A stretch of 64,000 nt of DNA from Gammaproteobacteria bacterium (GCA_021772975.1 JAJFKY010000016.1:248001-312000), one strand, 5' to 3'; shown: positions 1 through 10,761, counted from the stretch's first letter. Numbers and translations are program-made. Notes: a model not told the origin generated them from the letters alone.

Positions 1-183
1 ACTGTTGGTGCTTTTGCCGGTTTCAGCCTGCTGGCTGACGGTGCTGACAGGTTTGCTGTCGAAACCGTCATCTGTAAGCTCACCAGCCGGGAATGGTCCG
101 GCCTGGGCCAGCAGTAAAACGAAGCCGGTGGCCAATGCAAGACGGTTTGAGATCAAATGTCTGCGGTGCGTATTGGCTAACAT
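1..183 (-). CDS. Secreted protein, N-terminal part only (runs off the left edge)
   Basis: An open frame reads leftward from an ATG at 181-183 to the window edge without a stop, giving 61 residues. It begins with basic residues (MLANTHRRH), then a hydrophobic run (LALATGFVLLLAQAG) and small residues, which looks like a Sec signal peptide. The presumed mature part starts ELTDDGFDSKPVS and is rich in Ser, Thr and Gln. A purine-rich GCGAGAG lies 8 to 14 bases before the ATG as a plausible ribosome binding site, and an inverted repeat (204-225) lies just upstream. The rest of the protein is outside the window, so no function can be given. The DDGFD stretch resembles the GFE tails of other exported proteins here, but it is at the wrong end, so I attach little weight to it. 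Confidence 0.55.
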   Translation of the reverse strand, partial: MLANTHRRHLISNRLALATGFVLLLAQAGPFPAGELTDDGFDSKPVSTVSQQAETGKSTNS

Positions 184-203
184 GATGGTGTACTCTCGCT
201 TTA

Positions 204-225
204 GTGTTGTATTAGACTACAACAC
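204..225. promoter_or_regulatory. Perfect 8-bp inverted repeat upstream of the partial gene
   Basis: GTGTTGTA (204-211) and TACAACAC (218-225) are perfect reverse complements separated by TTAGAC. The site sits about 20 bases upstream of the start at 183, where a repressor operator would be expected. The core is reminiscent of TGTA/TACA-type operators of BlaI/MecI-family repressors, but the arm order differs from the classical site and no such regulator is visible in the window. Confidence 0.4.
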
Positions 226-319
226 CTAAACACCAAATGCAAATACATCTTTGGTCTAATAATGGATTACGTTAGGATGGTCGCCCGCAAGCGGGCTCTA
301 CAGAGTTTCCCGATAAATT

Positions 320-417
320 GTAGGAGCGCACCCGGGCGCGACCGATGTCACCACCAATCTCATCAATACCAGCGCCGGCTGTTACAGGGAGGTGGTCGCG
401 CCCGGGTGCGCTCCTAC
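320..417. repeat. REPIN-like inverted doublet of REP family 1
   Basis: Two copies of a 24-bp element face each other. The first reads GTAGGAGCGCACCCGGGC... (320-343) and the second is its near-perfect reverse complement (394-417). The 50-bp spacer holds TCACCACCAATC and AATACCAGCGCC. Another doublet at 28690-28781 has the same arms and recognisably the same spacer in the opposite orientation, so the whole doublet is the repeated unit. This matches the REPIN arrangement of paired REP sequences usually mobilised by RAYT transposases. No RAYT gene is in the window. Confidence 0.75.
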
Positions 418-427
418 GCTTTCGGGT

Positions 428-486
428 GATCGCGGCCGGGTCCGCTCCTACGGTTTTGAGGGGATCGTGGCCGGGTGCGCTGCTAC
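428..486. repeat. Two further REP family 1 units, one overlapping the symporter stop codon
   Basis: Units at 428-451 (GATCGCGGCCGGGTCCGC...) and 463-486 (GATCGTGGCCGGGTGCGC...) are in direct orientation and continue the cluster begun at 394. They are diverged copies of the same 24-bp element. The last one covers the stop codon (483-485) of the symporter gene, so its final base triplets double as repeat sequence. Confidence 0.7.
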
Positions 487-1889
487 AGTTTCGGGGTTCT
501 TTTACTGCCGAGTAAGGCCAGAGCTGTTGCCAGTATCAGTGGTATCCAGCGCTCGGCGACATCACCGGGTGTATCCGGACAGGCACTGATCACGATGGTG
601 CTTAAAAATCCGGTCAGCATAGCCGCCAGCTTCCAGTTCGATTGGATTGCGCCGCGCCACAACATCACCATCAATACCGGCCCAAACGCTGCCCCCAGTG
701 CCTGCCAGGCAAACAACACCCGTGAGAATATCGCCTCGGGAAAGAAAATCGCCAGAATAATCGCCGCCACACCGATAGCCAGCACTACCCAGCGGGCGGT
801 GTGCATCTGGCTGTGCTGCATATCGTGGCTGACCGCCGAAGCCGCGGTCAGCAACTGGCTGTCAGCGGTCGACATGATCGCGGACAGTACGCCGGCAATC
901 ACCACCCCCGCCAGCACCGGATGCAATAACAGTTCGCCGGCCACCAGCAGCACGTCTTCCCGGTTATCCAGTTCTCCCAGCAATACTCGTCCGCACAGAC
1001 CCAGCAACACCATCCCGGCGAATATCACGATTCCCCAGCCAATCGCGATCCGGCGTGCGGTGGGGATTTGCCCGCTGTCCGCCATGGCCATAAACCGATT
1101 GACCACATGCGGTTGTCCGGGGTAGCCGAAACCGATACCGAACAGGCCGGTGACAAATAACATCGCGGTCAGCAATCCGGGTTGATTGACGATGGTCAGC
1201 AGGCCGGGGTCATTCAATGCCCGCAGTCCGGTCAGCAACTGAGCAAAGCCCCCGATTTTGAGCAGTGCCAGCGTGGGTAGTAATAACGACACCGCCAGCA
1301 TCACCATACCTTGCAGTGCGTCAGTCACGCTGGCGGCCCAGAAGCCGCCTAGCCATACGTAAGCGAGCACCACCACCGCGCCGATCACAATCGCCAGTTC
1401 GGCGCTGACCGGGAGAACCCGCGCAAATGTAGTGCCAGCCGCCTGGAACTGGGCGGCAATATAAAACGCAAAGCTGAACAGAATAATCAGCGCGCCAAAC
1501 CAGCGAATTCGGCGTTGTTGAGTAACGGTTTGATTGTCGGTGTTTCCGGCGATGAACTCGACTACCGTAACCGCTCCACTGGCATGACTTTGCCGATGCA
1601 AACGGGGAGCAACCAGGTACCAATTGATTAAAAACCCGGTCAGCACCGCCGGCACCAGCCACACGGCCTGCAATCCCCAGGCAAAAGCCGCACCGCTGAC
1701 ACCGAGTAAACTCCAGGCTGACGAGGAACTGGTTGCGGCACTTAATGAAGCCACCACCGGACCGAGTTTTCGGCCGCCCAGATAAAAATCCTCATTGTCA
1801 TGATTGCGGCGGCTGGCCCACCAGCCGATCGCCAGCAGCACGACCTGGTAAACAACGATAACAGCGATGATGGTAGTGGCGCTGGACAT
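483..1889 (-). CDS. Sodium:solute symporter, PutP-like
   Basis: A 468-residue polytopic inner-membrane protein of the sodium:solute symporter (SSS) family, which imports small organic solutes with Na+. The N-terminal part carries DFYLGGRKLGP (about residues 34-44) followed by a Ser-rich stretch (SLSAATSSSSAWSLLG) typical of PutP-type members. The signature GYPGQPHVVNRFMAM lies near residue 260. Roughly a dozen hydrophobic segments are visible. PutP itself carries proline, but the substrate here cannot be told from sequence. The gene starts 21 bases after fadH stops on the same strand and may be cotranscribed with it. The stop codon lies inside a REP unit, so the extreme C-terminus may have been altered by that repeat. 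Confidence 0.85.
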   Translation of the reverse strand: MSSATTIIAVIVVYQVVLLAIGWWASRRNHDNEDFYLGGRKLGPVVASLSAATSSSSAWSLLGVSGAAFAWGLQAVWLVPAVLTGFLINWYLVAPRLHRQSHASGAVTVVEFIAGNTDNQTVTQQRRIRWFGALIILFSFAFYIAAQFQAAGTTFARVLPVSAELAIVIGAVVVLAYVWLGGFWAASVTDALQGMVMLAVSLLLPTLALLKIGGFAQLLTGLRALNDPGLLTIVNQPGLLTAMLFVTGLFGIGFGYPGQPHVVNRFMAMADSGQIPTARRIAIGWGIVIFAGMVLLGLCGRVLLGELDNREDVLLVAGELLLHPVLAGVVIAGVLSAIMSTADSQLLTAASAVSHDMQHSQMHTARWVVLAIGVAAIILAIFFPEAIFSRVLFAWQALGAAFGPVLMVMLWRGAIQSNWKLAAMLTGFLSTIVISACPDTPGDVAERWIPLILATALALLGSKRTPKL

Positions 1890-1910
1890 GTTGATAGCCG
1901 TTGCTTTTAG

Positions 1911-3959
<2,049 letters not shown>

Positions 3960-3983
3960 TCAGGGCGTCATGATAAAGCACAA

Positions 3984-5861
3984 TCAGCCGGCTTCTAGTT
4001 TTTCCCAGCGTGTGTATAACGATTCCAGTTCGTCAGTAATGTTTTTCAGGCGTAATTGAGTGGCGCTGATGGCGCTTTTATCCTGGCCGTAGAAAGCCGG
4101 ATCACTGATAGCATCGGTCAGCTCGGTCTGTTCGTTTTCCAGCGCCTCAATTTTTTTCGGTAATTCTTTCAATTCACGCTGCTGGTTGTAGCTGAGCTTC
4201 TTATCGATGGATTTGCCGCTGTCTTTCGGTTTGTCCGATTTACGCTGGTTGGCTTTCGCGGCAGGTTCAGGCCGGGCTTTTTGCCGCAGCCAGTCCTGAT
4301 AACCGCCAACATATTCATTGACCACGCCCTGACCTTCAAACACCAGCGTGCTGGTGACCACATTATCAATAAATGCCCGGTCATGACTGACCAGCAGCAC
4401 CGTGCCCGGGTAGTCGATCAACAACTCTTCCAGCAGGTCCAGCGTGTCGGTGTCCAGATCGTTGGTGGGTTCGTCCAGCACCAGCAGATTGGAGGGCTTG
4501 GAAAACAGCCGTGCCAGCATCAGTCGGTTGCGTTCACCGCCCGACAGCACCGCCGCCGGCTGCCTGGCACGTTGCGGATTAAACAGGAAGTCCTGCAGAT
4601 AGCTGATCACATGCCGGGCTTTGCCATTGATCATCACCGTATCGCTGCCATCGCCGACGTTGTCCTGCACGGTTTTGCTGTCGTCAATCAGGCTGCGGTA
4701 CTGGTCGAAATAGCCGATCTCCAGATTGGTGCCCAGTCTGATGGTCCCGGCGTCCGGTGTCAGCTCGCCGAGCAGCAGTTTAATCAAGGTGGTTTTACCA
4801 GCGCCGTTGGGACCAATGATGCCGATCTTGTCACCGCGCATGATGGTGGTGGTCAATTGCTCGACCACGGTTTGGCCGGCAAATCCAAACTGCAGATCTT
4901 CGGCTTCTACCACCAGCTTGCCGGACAATCTGGCGGTTTGTGAACCGATAATGGCAGCGCCCTGCTGTTCGCGGCGCTCGCCGCGTTCACGGCGCATGGC
5001 TTCCAGCGCGCGTACCCGGCCTTCGTTACGGGTCCGACGGGCTTTGATACCCTGTCGAATCCAGACTTCTTCCTGGGCCAGGCGTTTATCGAACAAAGCA
5101 TTGTGTTTTTGTTCGGTTTCCAGCAATTGCTGTTTGCCGAGCAGGTATTTGTCGTAGTCACCCGGCCAGTCGGTCAATTTCCCACGGTCCAATTCAATAA
5201 TCCGGGTGGCCAGTTTGCGCAGAAAAACCCGATCATGGGTAATGAATAACAGGCTGCCGGGCCAGTTCAGCAGGTATTCTTCCAGCCATTCGATCGCCTG
5301 AATGTCCAGATGGTTGGTGGGCTCATCCAGCAGCAACAAGTCCGGCTCGCTGACCAGCGCCGCCGCCAGCAATACCCGCCGACGGATACCACCGGACAAC
5401 GCAGACACTTCGACATCACCATCCAGATCAAGCCGGGTCAGGGCGGTCTCGACGCGCTGATTAATTTCCCAGCCTCCGGCGCTTTCCAGCTGATGCTGGC
5501 AGCGCTCCAGTTCCTGCATGGCCTCCGGGTCGGTGGCAATTTTTAATATCAGTTCGTGGTAACGCCGCACCAAAACCCCGGTTTCACCGAGCCCCGAAGC
5601 CACAAAGTCAAACACCGTGCCGTCAATATCCTGCGGCACGTTCTGCGCCAGCTGGGCGACTTTTATGCCGGCCGAGCGCACCACCTGACCGTCATCGGGT
5701 AACAGTTCGCGGGCGATGACTTTCAGTAAAGTGGACTTGCCCGCGCCATTGCGACCAATCAGGCACAGCCGTTCACCCGGATCAATCGAGAAATTAACCT
5801 GGTCCAGCAGCGGCTGATCGCCAAAGCTCAGCGAGACATCGCGGAAAGTCAGTAACGGCAT
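3984..5861 (-). CDS. uup: ABC-F ATPase Uup
   Basis: A 625-residue soluble ABC-F protein with two ATPase domains and no membrane segments. Domain 1 has Walker A GRNGAGKST (about 37-45), signature LSGGIRRRV and Walker B LLLDEPTNHLD. Domain 2 has GPNGAGKTT, LSGGERNRL and LVLDEPTNDLD. A charged linker lies between them, and a C-terminal Lys/Glu-rich coiled coil (about 560-625) is the hallmark of Uup rather than EttA or YheS. Uup acts on the ribosome or on branched DNA intermediates and affects transposon excision in E. coli. The ATG follows directly on the stop codon of the DUF924 gene, which suggests translational coupling. Confidence 0.93.
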   Translation of the reverse strand: MPLLTFRDVSLSFGDQPLLDQVNFSIDPGERLCLIGRNGAGKSTLLKVIARELLPDDGQVVRSAGIKVAQLAQNVPQDIDGTVFDFVASGLGETGVLVRRYHELILKIATDPEAMQELERCQHQLESAGGWEINQRVETALTRLDLDGDVEVSALSGGIRRRVLLAAALVSEPDLLLLDEPTNHLDIQAIEWLEEYLLNWPGSLLFITHDRVFLRKLATRIIELDRGKLTDWPGDYDKYLLGKQQLLETEQKHNALFDKRLAQEEVWIRQGIKARRTRNEGRVRALEAMRRERGERREQQGAAIIGSQTARLSGKLVVEAEDLQFGFAGQTVVEQLTTTIMRGDKIGIIGPNGAGKTTLIKLLLGELTPDAGTIRLGTNLEIGYFDQYRSLIDDSKTVQDNVGDGSDTVMINGKARHVISYLQDFLFNPQRARQPAAVLSGGERNRLMLARLFSKPSNLLVLDEPTNDLDTDTLDLLEELLIDYPGTVLLVSHDRAFIDNVVTSTLVFEGQGVVNEYVGGYQDWLRQKARPEPAAKANQRKSDKPKDSGKSIDKKLSYNQQRELKELPKKIEALENEQTELTDAISDPAFYGQDKSAISATQLRLKNITDELESLYTRWEKLEAG

Positions 5862-6476
5862 TTATTGACCAAAACGGTGACCATCCTTGCTGTTCAACCA
5901 CTCCAGCTCCGGCTCGCTAGAGACCCGGCCGAGAATATCATTGCGGTGCGGGAAGCGGCCAAACTGCTCAATAATGTCATGATGCAATTGCGCGAACTTG
6001 AGATAGTTGCCGGCGGGTTCCTGAAAATCCGGGAAATCGTCTCGCAGTGTCCGGGCTTGCCGCACACTGATGGTCTGGGCGGCAATGTCTTCGCTGTGCT
6101 GCAGGGGCATATAAAAGAATGCCCGCTCGTGCAGCTGCAATTCCTGATCCTGGCCTGCATCAATACCGGCCAGACTGAGCGCCAGCGCCTCACCATCCCA
6201 TTCAAACGCCTGCGGTGTGGAGCGATACAGCACCCGCGGTAACTGATCCAGCAACAGAATCAGGCCCAGCCGTGAGTGCGGGGTATAGTGCCAGTGGGTC
6301 AGTTCATTGCGGGCCGCACGCAAATGCAGGCCAGTCCAGTTTTTGCGCAGTGTGGCATCCTGCTCAGGGCTGGGTGCAAACCAGAGTTGCTGGCGGTCGG
6401 GATCGGGCTCGTTGCGCTGAGCGGCCGGCCCGAACCAGTCGGTCAGCAGATGTTCCAGAGTGGCATGATCTTGCAT
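5862..6476 (-). CDS. DUF924 family protein
   Basis: A 204-residue soluble helical protein of the DUF924 family, whose biochemical role is unknown. Family landmarks are visible: a WFxP-type motif near the N-terminus (DWFGPAAQ, then LWFAPSPEQD), the core LGLILLLDQLPRVLYR (about 70-85), and the C-terminal FGRFPHRNDILGR. The stop codon (5862-5864) abuts the start of uup, so the two are probably one transcript. The length is normal for the family. Confidence 0.85.
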   Translation of the reverse strand: MQDHATLEHLLTDWFGPAAQRNEPDPDRQQLWFAPSPEQDATLRKNWTGLHLRAARNELTHWHYTPHSRLGLILLLDQLPRVLYRSTPQAFEWDGEALALSLAGIDAGQDQELQLHERAFFYMPLQHSEDIAAQTISVRQARTLRDDFPDFQEPAGNYLKFAQLHHDIIEQFGRFPHRNDILGRVSSEPELEWLNSKDGHRFGQ

Positions 6477-6534
6477 ACCCGTATTGTAACGGTTGTCCGC
6501 ATACGATTGGCAGCCGCCGTGCTCCGGCCACAGT

Positions 6535-6563
6535 AAAAAGCCCCGCGGAGTCCGCGGGGCTTT
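6535..6563 (-). terminator. Rho-independent terminator of the 731-residue secreted protein gene
   Basis: AAAGCCCCGCGGA (6537-6549) and TCCGCGGGGCTTT (6551-6563) are perfect reverse complements. Read on the minus strand the hairpin is followed by TTTTTACTG, a typical U-tract, 31 bases past the stop codon at 6595. It separates this gene from the DUF924-uup transcript further down. Confidence 0.9.
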
Positions 6564-6594
6564 GCTTCAACCGATAGTCCTTTTACGGATAACG

Positions 6595-8790
6595 CTAGAC
6601 GGTCTCCGTGGAAAGGTTAGAACATACTGCAGTAGAGTTCTGCTCACAGATTTGATAGGTAAACGTGCCGCTGCCCGGGCGGTCGCGGAATTGACCGTCG
6701 TTGCGGGTACGACGCAGGAATGCGCCATTGCGATAGACGTCTACCCGACCGGTGGTGGCACCGCTCCAGTTAAGCGTGACACGGCCACGGCTATTCACGG
6801 AAGTAGATAAGCTGATGGTTGGAGTGCCGGGATCAGTCACGGTGATGTTGCGGCTGGTGGTGTTGCTGGCACCGCCGTCATCGGTAACCGTCAAGGCCAC
6901 ATTAAAGGTGCCTGCCGCGGCGTAGGTGTGCGCTACGCTTACACCCGTGTCGCTAGCGCCATCACCAAAGTTCCAGCTATAGGCAACAATCGTACCGTCG
7001 CTGTCACTGCTGGCGCTGCCGTCAAAGGCGCAATTCAGATCGGTACAGTTATCGGTAAATGAAGCGGTGGGTGGGATATTAACCGGACCGCCGCCGCCAC
7101 AGGACGGGATGGTAAAGCTGCACACCCGTGTGTTCCACTCGAAGTTACCAGTGGTTTCCACATACTCGTTGGTGTGCCAGAAAGTACAGCCGTCGACTGG
7201 ATCAACACTGGTGCTGGCATAGTCAGCCCAGCGGTTGGCGCCGGTGGTGGCGCCGGAACCAATCACACAGAATGATTCCGCCTGGACCTGTCCGGGGCCA
7301 TCGACGCCGCGTTCATGCACGGTAATCGCAATCGACGGGAAGGTGCCGGGACCGGCCACGGTGTAGCCAAGACCGATATTGCCATCCTGGTCCAGCGAAG
7401 CGGAGCCCATCCAGCGGTTCAGACTGTCATTGAAGTCAACCACGCCCAGTTGCGCGCCGCCGTCTGCGATCACATGCGCGTCATTAGCGGGATTGATCTC
7501 AAAACCGGCCCACATCACACCGGCCTGATCACCACCGATATCCACATTGGTGGTGGCCACGGTGCGCAGCACGCCTTCGGCCGGGAAATAACGGTTATTA
7601 AACCGGTAGATAGTAAAGCCGGCCAGTGCGTCCAGCAGATTATTGCCGGAGTTCTGGTCGATACAGTCGCGTGAGAAGCCACAGAAGTTCTGATCAAATT
7701 CCGGCACATTGATATCACTGAGCTGGGTCAGAGTGGAGTTGTTGGGATTATTAAAATCCAGGCAGGCTTTCCAGAAGCGGTAGCGGTCAGAACCGGGCAG
7801 GCCAAATGACTCAGCATCGGTGGCATGCACCAGGTAATTACAGCTGCCAGCCGGCGGCAGATCCGGGCCTTCCAGGTGGCCGACCTGAACACCGAATTCC
7901 AGATTGGTATTGGTGAACTGGATAAAACCCGCATTGGGGTTACCAGCCAGCATTTCGGAACGGTCAAATACCGTCAGATTAACGCCGGCGAAACTCAACT
8001 GCGGGCCAGCAAATTCATGTGTGGTCATATAGTAGCCGTCCGGCCATACGGTAATTTTCGGATAATCGTTGAAGCCGTTGGGGCTGACCACGAAGTCATA
8101 CAGTGTGTATGGACCTAACGGGTCTTCGCCATCCGACAGTGCCACGCACTGATGGCCGTCGCTGATACCGGTGCCGGTAAACTGACTGAACAGCCAGCGG
8201 CCCGCGAGATGGTCATAAACCACAATCGGATCACCGGCATTTTCTGACTGACATACACCCCCAAAACCCTGCCAGAAACTGTTGCCGGCGAATGGGCCGC
8301 CAACCGGGTTGCCGGTGGCTTTGTCAAATACCATCCAGCCCAGGTTAATGTACTGCACATAATGGGTCAGGCCGACGTCGCCGTTGGTATCCGGCGGAGT
8401 AATACGGAAGCCGAACAGGCTGGCGTTGTCGTCGTTGCCATAGCCTTCAGTGCTGATGTCGACGTTGGGCGCATTAACCTGCGGACTGAAACTGCTGTTT
8501 ACCTGAGTACCTTCAGGTTCTGATTGACGCGCGCTGTTGCTGCGCAGTTTGGCAGGAATCTGATGGCGGTTGACTTCACCAAGCTTGGGAGGCGAAAGCA
8601 GGCCGGCACGAGCGTTTTCATCCCGCAGCGCCTGCTGGGTAAAGGCATCATCAGCGCGGCCAAAGGCAGCCGCCTGACCGGTCCTTACTGTTTGGTTGCT
8701 TGCTTCATCAACAAGATTATCCTGCGCTATGAGGCTGCCTGAGGACAAGCTCAGCAGGCTGGTAACTAATAAAGTATATTTTATTTTCAT
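6595..8790 (-). CDS. Large secreted protein with PKD and Fn3-like C-terminal domains
   Basis: A 731-residue exported protein. Residues 1-22 form a signal peptide (MKIKYTLLVTSLLSLSSGSLIAQ). Residues about 120-540 are a Cys-containing, probably beta-propeller-like region with DTNGDVGLTHYVQYIN, then DPIVVYDHLAGRWLFSQFTG and DYPKITVWPDGYYMT. The same order of motifs occurs in the products of 15719-17455 and 51016-53958, so the three are paralogues. A PKD domain follows (about 573-655, with AFDGSASSDSDGTIVAYSWNFGDG), then an Fn3-like module ending YRNGAFLRRTRNDG...YQICE, which is common at the C-termini of gammaproteobacterial exported proteases. No catalytic motif is visible. It does not carry the GFE tail of its two paralogues. 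A strong terminator follows. Confidence 0.8.
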   Translation of the reverse strand: MKIKYTLLVTSLLSLSSGSLIAQDNLVDEASNQTVRTGQAAAFGRADDAFTQQALRDENARAGLLSPPKLGEVNRHQIPAKLRSNSARQSEPEGTQVNSSFSPQVNAPNVDISTEGYGNDDNASLFGFRITPPDTNGDVGLTHYVQYINLGWMVFDKATGNPVGGPFAGNSFWQGFGGVCQSENAGDPIVVYDHLAGRWLFSQFTGTGISDGHQCVALSDGEDPLGPYTLYDFVVSPNGFNDYPKITVWPDGYYMTTHEFAGPQLSFAGVNLTVFDRSEMLAGNPNAGFIQFTNTNLEFGVQVGHLEGPDLPPAGSCNYLVHATDAESFGLPGSDRYRFWKACLDFNNPNNSTLTQLSDINVPEFDQNFCGFSRDCIDQNSGNNLLDALAGFTIYRFNNRYFPAEGVLRTVATTNVDIGGDQAGVMWAGFEINPANDAHVIADGGAQLGVVDFNDSLNRWMGSASLDQDGNIGLGYTVAGPGTFPSIAITVHERGVDGPGQVQAESFCVIGSGATTGANRWADYASTSVDPVDGCTFWHTNEYVETTGNFEWNTRVCSFTIPSCGGGGPVNIPPTASFTDNCTDLNCAFDGSASSDSDGTIVAYSWNFGDGASDTGVSVAHTYAAAGTFNVALTVTDDGGASNTTSRNITVTDPGTPTISLSTSVNSRGRVTLNWSGATTGRVDVYRNGAFLRRTRNDGQFRDRPGSGTFTYQICEQNSTAVCSNLSTETV

Positions 8791-9341
8791 TGATTTATTC
8801 CGATGGTAAAAATAAATAGGCGCGAACCCCCCGGCCAGGTAATACTTACAAAATAAAAAAACAGCAGGAAAAATACTCAGAAAGTTGAGCTACTTCCTTG
8901 TAGGCGGTTGGTCCTTAAAGCTTATCGATCATACTGCATTTAGAGCAGCCAATAAAGAAAAAAAAGCTATATATACCAAATGTTTACTTAAATTTTATTT
9001 TTTCAGGCTAAATAAGTTGGAAAACACCGAAACTACTGCAGTGGTATTGACTTAAATTAGAGCAAAATAAATATCAATATTATTGCCTTAATAATCAGGT
9101 ATTAATTAATCCACAGCTGATCAATACTGTCCATATTGCTACCTCCATTGCCGGGAAAAGAAACTGGGGAAAAGAAACTGGACACACACAATTCTCACTT
9201 TACCCATTGTTAAAAATGTGAACGCTTTAGCTTTTAATTTTACCCGCCCAAACAGGAACCACACTGCAGTCGTAGACTACGACGTATGATTATTGTTTAA
9301 CTAGCAGCAAAATACTACGCGTTTAGCAGCGACACCATCGG
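8791..9341. other. AT-rich gene-free stretch
   Basis: This stretch contains no convincing coding region on either strand. Positions about 8800-9130 are markedly AT-rich, with runs of A and T, unlike the GC-rich neighbourhood. This may be the promoter region of the secreted protein gene, a relic of foreign DNA, or both. A short palindrome lies at 9269-9283. Confidence 0.5.
9269..9283. promoter_or_regulatory. Short palindrome GTCGTA-GAC-TACGAC
   Basis: Perfect 6-bp arms around a 3-bp centre in an otherwise AT-rich, gene-free stretch. It shares the AGACTAC core with the inverted repeat at 204-225. It may be an operator left from a lost gene. No regulator or promoter can be assigned to it. Confidence 0.25.
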
Positions 9342-9515
9342 TTATGGGCAGCGCCTACCGGCAACCTTGCCCTGGGGGATGACTGCCCGGATAGATGCCA
9401 ACTCCTGTGCGGTCAGATGTATATCAGTAGTCAGCAATGTGCCGATGAAGTCTCCTTGTTAAACGCGTACCCGGAATCGGCACACGGTTTTCTTACCATG
9501 CCAATTGTGCTGGCT
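9342..9515 (-). pseudogene. Remnant of an aldo/keto reductase gene (C-terminal end)
   Basis: Read on the minus strand, VPIPGTR (from the GTG at 9481-9483) is followed by RRLHRHIAD. After a frame change comes TDIHLTAQELASIRAVIPQG, then KVAGRRCP and a stop at 9342-9344. This is the order expected at the C-terminus of aldo/keto reductases, where IVPIPGT, the L.EN segment and LT..EL..I are conserved. A weak upstream match (IGMVRKP) fits the strand preceding VPIPGT. The reading frame is broken at least once and the N-terminal 200 or more residues are absent, so this is a decayed gene fragment. Confidence 0.6.
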
Positions 9516-9616
9516 AAGGTTTGGGTGTCTCAACCCTGTTGGGGTTTTCCAGAACATGCTCTGCCATTAGCTTAATGACGGTTGTTACATCTATCGTTTT
9601 CCTGCTTATGTTTTTC

Positions 9617-9660
9617 TTGTATCACATGCTACAATAAACTATTATGTAGCACTTGCTACA
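9617..9660 (+). promoter_or_regulatory. Promoter with three TGCTACA half-sites upstream of the small membrane protein genes
   Basis: A candidate -35 (TTGTAT, 9617-9622) and -10 (TATTAT, 9640-9645) are spaced by 17 bases. Three copies of a heptamer surround the -10: TGCTACA at 9627-9633, its reverse complement TGTAGCA at 9645-9651, and TGCTACA again at 9654-9660. Such half-sites overlapping a -10 suggest a repressor operator. The cognate regulator is not identified. BlaI/MecI-type proteins bind TACA/TGTA-containing sites, but that link is only a guess. Confidence 0.45.
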
Positions 9661-9697
9661 ATATGCGCAAACTCAATATCAGCAGAGGACTATTGAA

Positions 9698-10099
9698 ATG
9701 GCCTTCATCAAAATTCTTCCCTTCCTCGCCTTTGGCGGCTTTATCCTATTTGCAGTTATACATGCGTATCGCGATGATGCGACGCAAAACGCTGGCTGGT
9801 TATTCCCGGCTGGATTGAGTGTAGCGTTTCTTGCCTGGTCAATTTCGGCGGTGCTTATCGAGGGGCCCTTCGGGTTCTGGACCGAACATACTCGTAACCT
9901 GTGGGGCAATCAGATTAGTTTTGATCTATTGCTTGCCGTGGGCATCGGTTGGTTCTTGATCGTGCCGCAGGCAAAGCGGCTTGGGATGCATCTTTATTTG
10001 TGGTTATTACTCATCGTATGCACCGGTAGTATTGGCTTTCTGGCGATGGTGTCTCGGCTGTTGTTCTTAAGAGCACGTTATGCAGACACAACCGGATAG
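9698..10099 (+). CDS. Small inner-membrane protein, possibly DUF2834-like
   Basis: A 133-residue protein with four hydrophobic segments. I chose the ATG at 9698, not the upstream one at 9653, because an AGAGGA ribosome binding site precedes it and the protein then begins MAFIKILPFLAFGGF, a plausible first membrane helix. The earlier start would also lie within the operator cluster. The second half (WGNQISFDLLLAVGIGWFL, then AKRLGMHLYLW and a charged FLRARY end) resembles DUF2834-type proteins, in which an aspartate follows a helix start and RLGM precedes another helix. Function unknown. It probably forms a transcript with the next gene, 45 bases downstream. Confidence 0.65.
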   Translation: MAFIKILPFLAFGGFILFAVIHAYRDDATQNAGWLFPAGLSVAFLAWSISAVLIEGPFGFWTEHTRNLWGNQISFDLLLAVGIGWFLIVPQAKRLGMHLYLWLLLIVCTGSIGFLAMVSRLLFLRARYADTTG

Positions 10100-10144
10100 C
10101 CGATCTGATCGGTTTCCAATCAATCATTTTATCGGCGCAAATCT

Positions 10145-10489
10145 ATGTTGTTCTTTCGAATTCTGATGATCACCATGCTGATTGCAATTGTAACTTACAC
10201 CGCCGTGGTCGGCGCCAATCATGGTTGGAACCTGCTGCCTGTTTTTTTCGGTGACATACGCGCAATGACATGGCCTGGGCAGTTTAATACTGACTTTATG
10301 GGTTTCCTGCTGCTCTCCGGGCTTTGGATTGCCTGGCGGCACAGCTTCTCGGTTCTAGGTTTGGTATTGGCTCCGCTGGCGATTTTAGGCGGAATTTTGT
10401 TCTTATCTTTATACCTTTTGATAGTTTCGTATCGCGTAGAAGGCAGCTTTGATCAACTGCTCATTGGAAAAACGCGGGCTGGAGGATGA
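10145..10489 (+). CDS. Small conserved inner-membrane protein
   Basis: A 114-residue protein with three hydrophobic segments. The motif NHGWNLLPVFFGDI followed by MTWPGQFNTDF between helices 1 and 2, and a WIAWRH motif after helix 2, give it a recognisable conserved look. I know of similar uncharacterised proteins but no function. It lies 45 bases downstream of the preceding membrane protein gene and may act with it. The ribosome binding site is weak. Confidence 0.65.
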   Translation: MLFFRILMITMLIAIVTYTAVVGANHGWNLLPVFFGDIRAMTWPGQFNTDFMGFLLLSGLWIAWRHSFSVLGLVLAPLAILGGILFLSLYLLIVSYRVEGSFDQLLIGKTRAGG

Positions 10490-10761
10490 GGTAAGCAAGA
10501 CACCAAACAAGAGTGTCTGAAATATTCTTGAAGAAGCTTGGACCAGAACGAGGCCTTTGAGCTTGCATAAAAAAATGAAAGAAATGGAAAAACAGCAATA
10601 AGTTCACAAACCTCTGCGTATATGACAGGGCAGTGTCTATAAATCGAAAACTTTGGATTTGGAAGTCATTTAAGCAGTGCTGGCCAGCGGCGGAATCGGA
10701 CCACCGAAACGCGGGCTGATCGAATGCGCGCGCAGACTCACGGAGCAATCGCTCCTGCTTA
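10490..10761. other. Gene-free stretch before the efflux operon
   Basis: No supported gene on either strand. A minus-strand open frame (10461-10748) has low-complexity Phe/His-rich composition, no ribosome binding site and no recognisable domain, and I do not call it. A plus-strand stretch near 10680-10770 reads LASGGIGPPKRGLIECARRL, which could be a decayed coding fragment, but I cannot assign a family. Confidence 0.4.

Noticed and set aside
10461-10748. A 95-residue minus-strand open frame in the gap before the efflux operon
   Set aside because: Low-complexity composition, no ribosome binding site, no known domain, and it overlaps the end of the preceding real gene.
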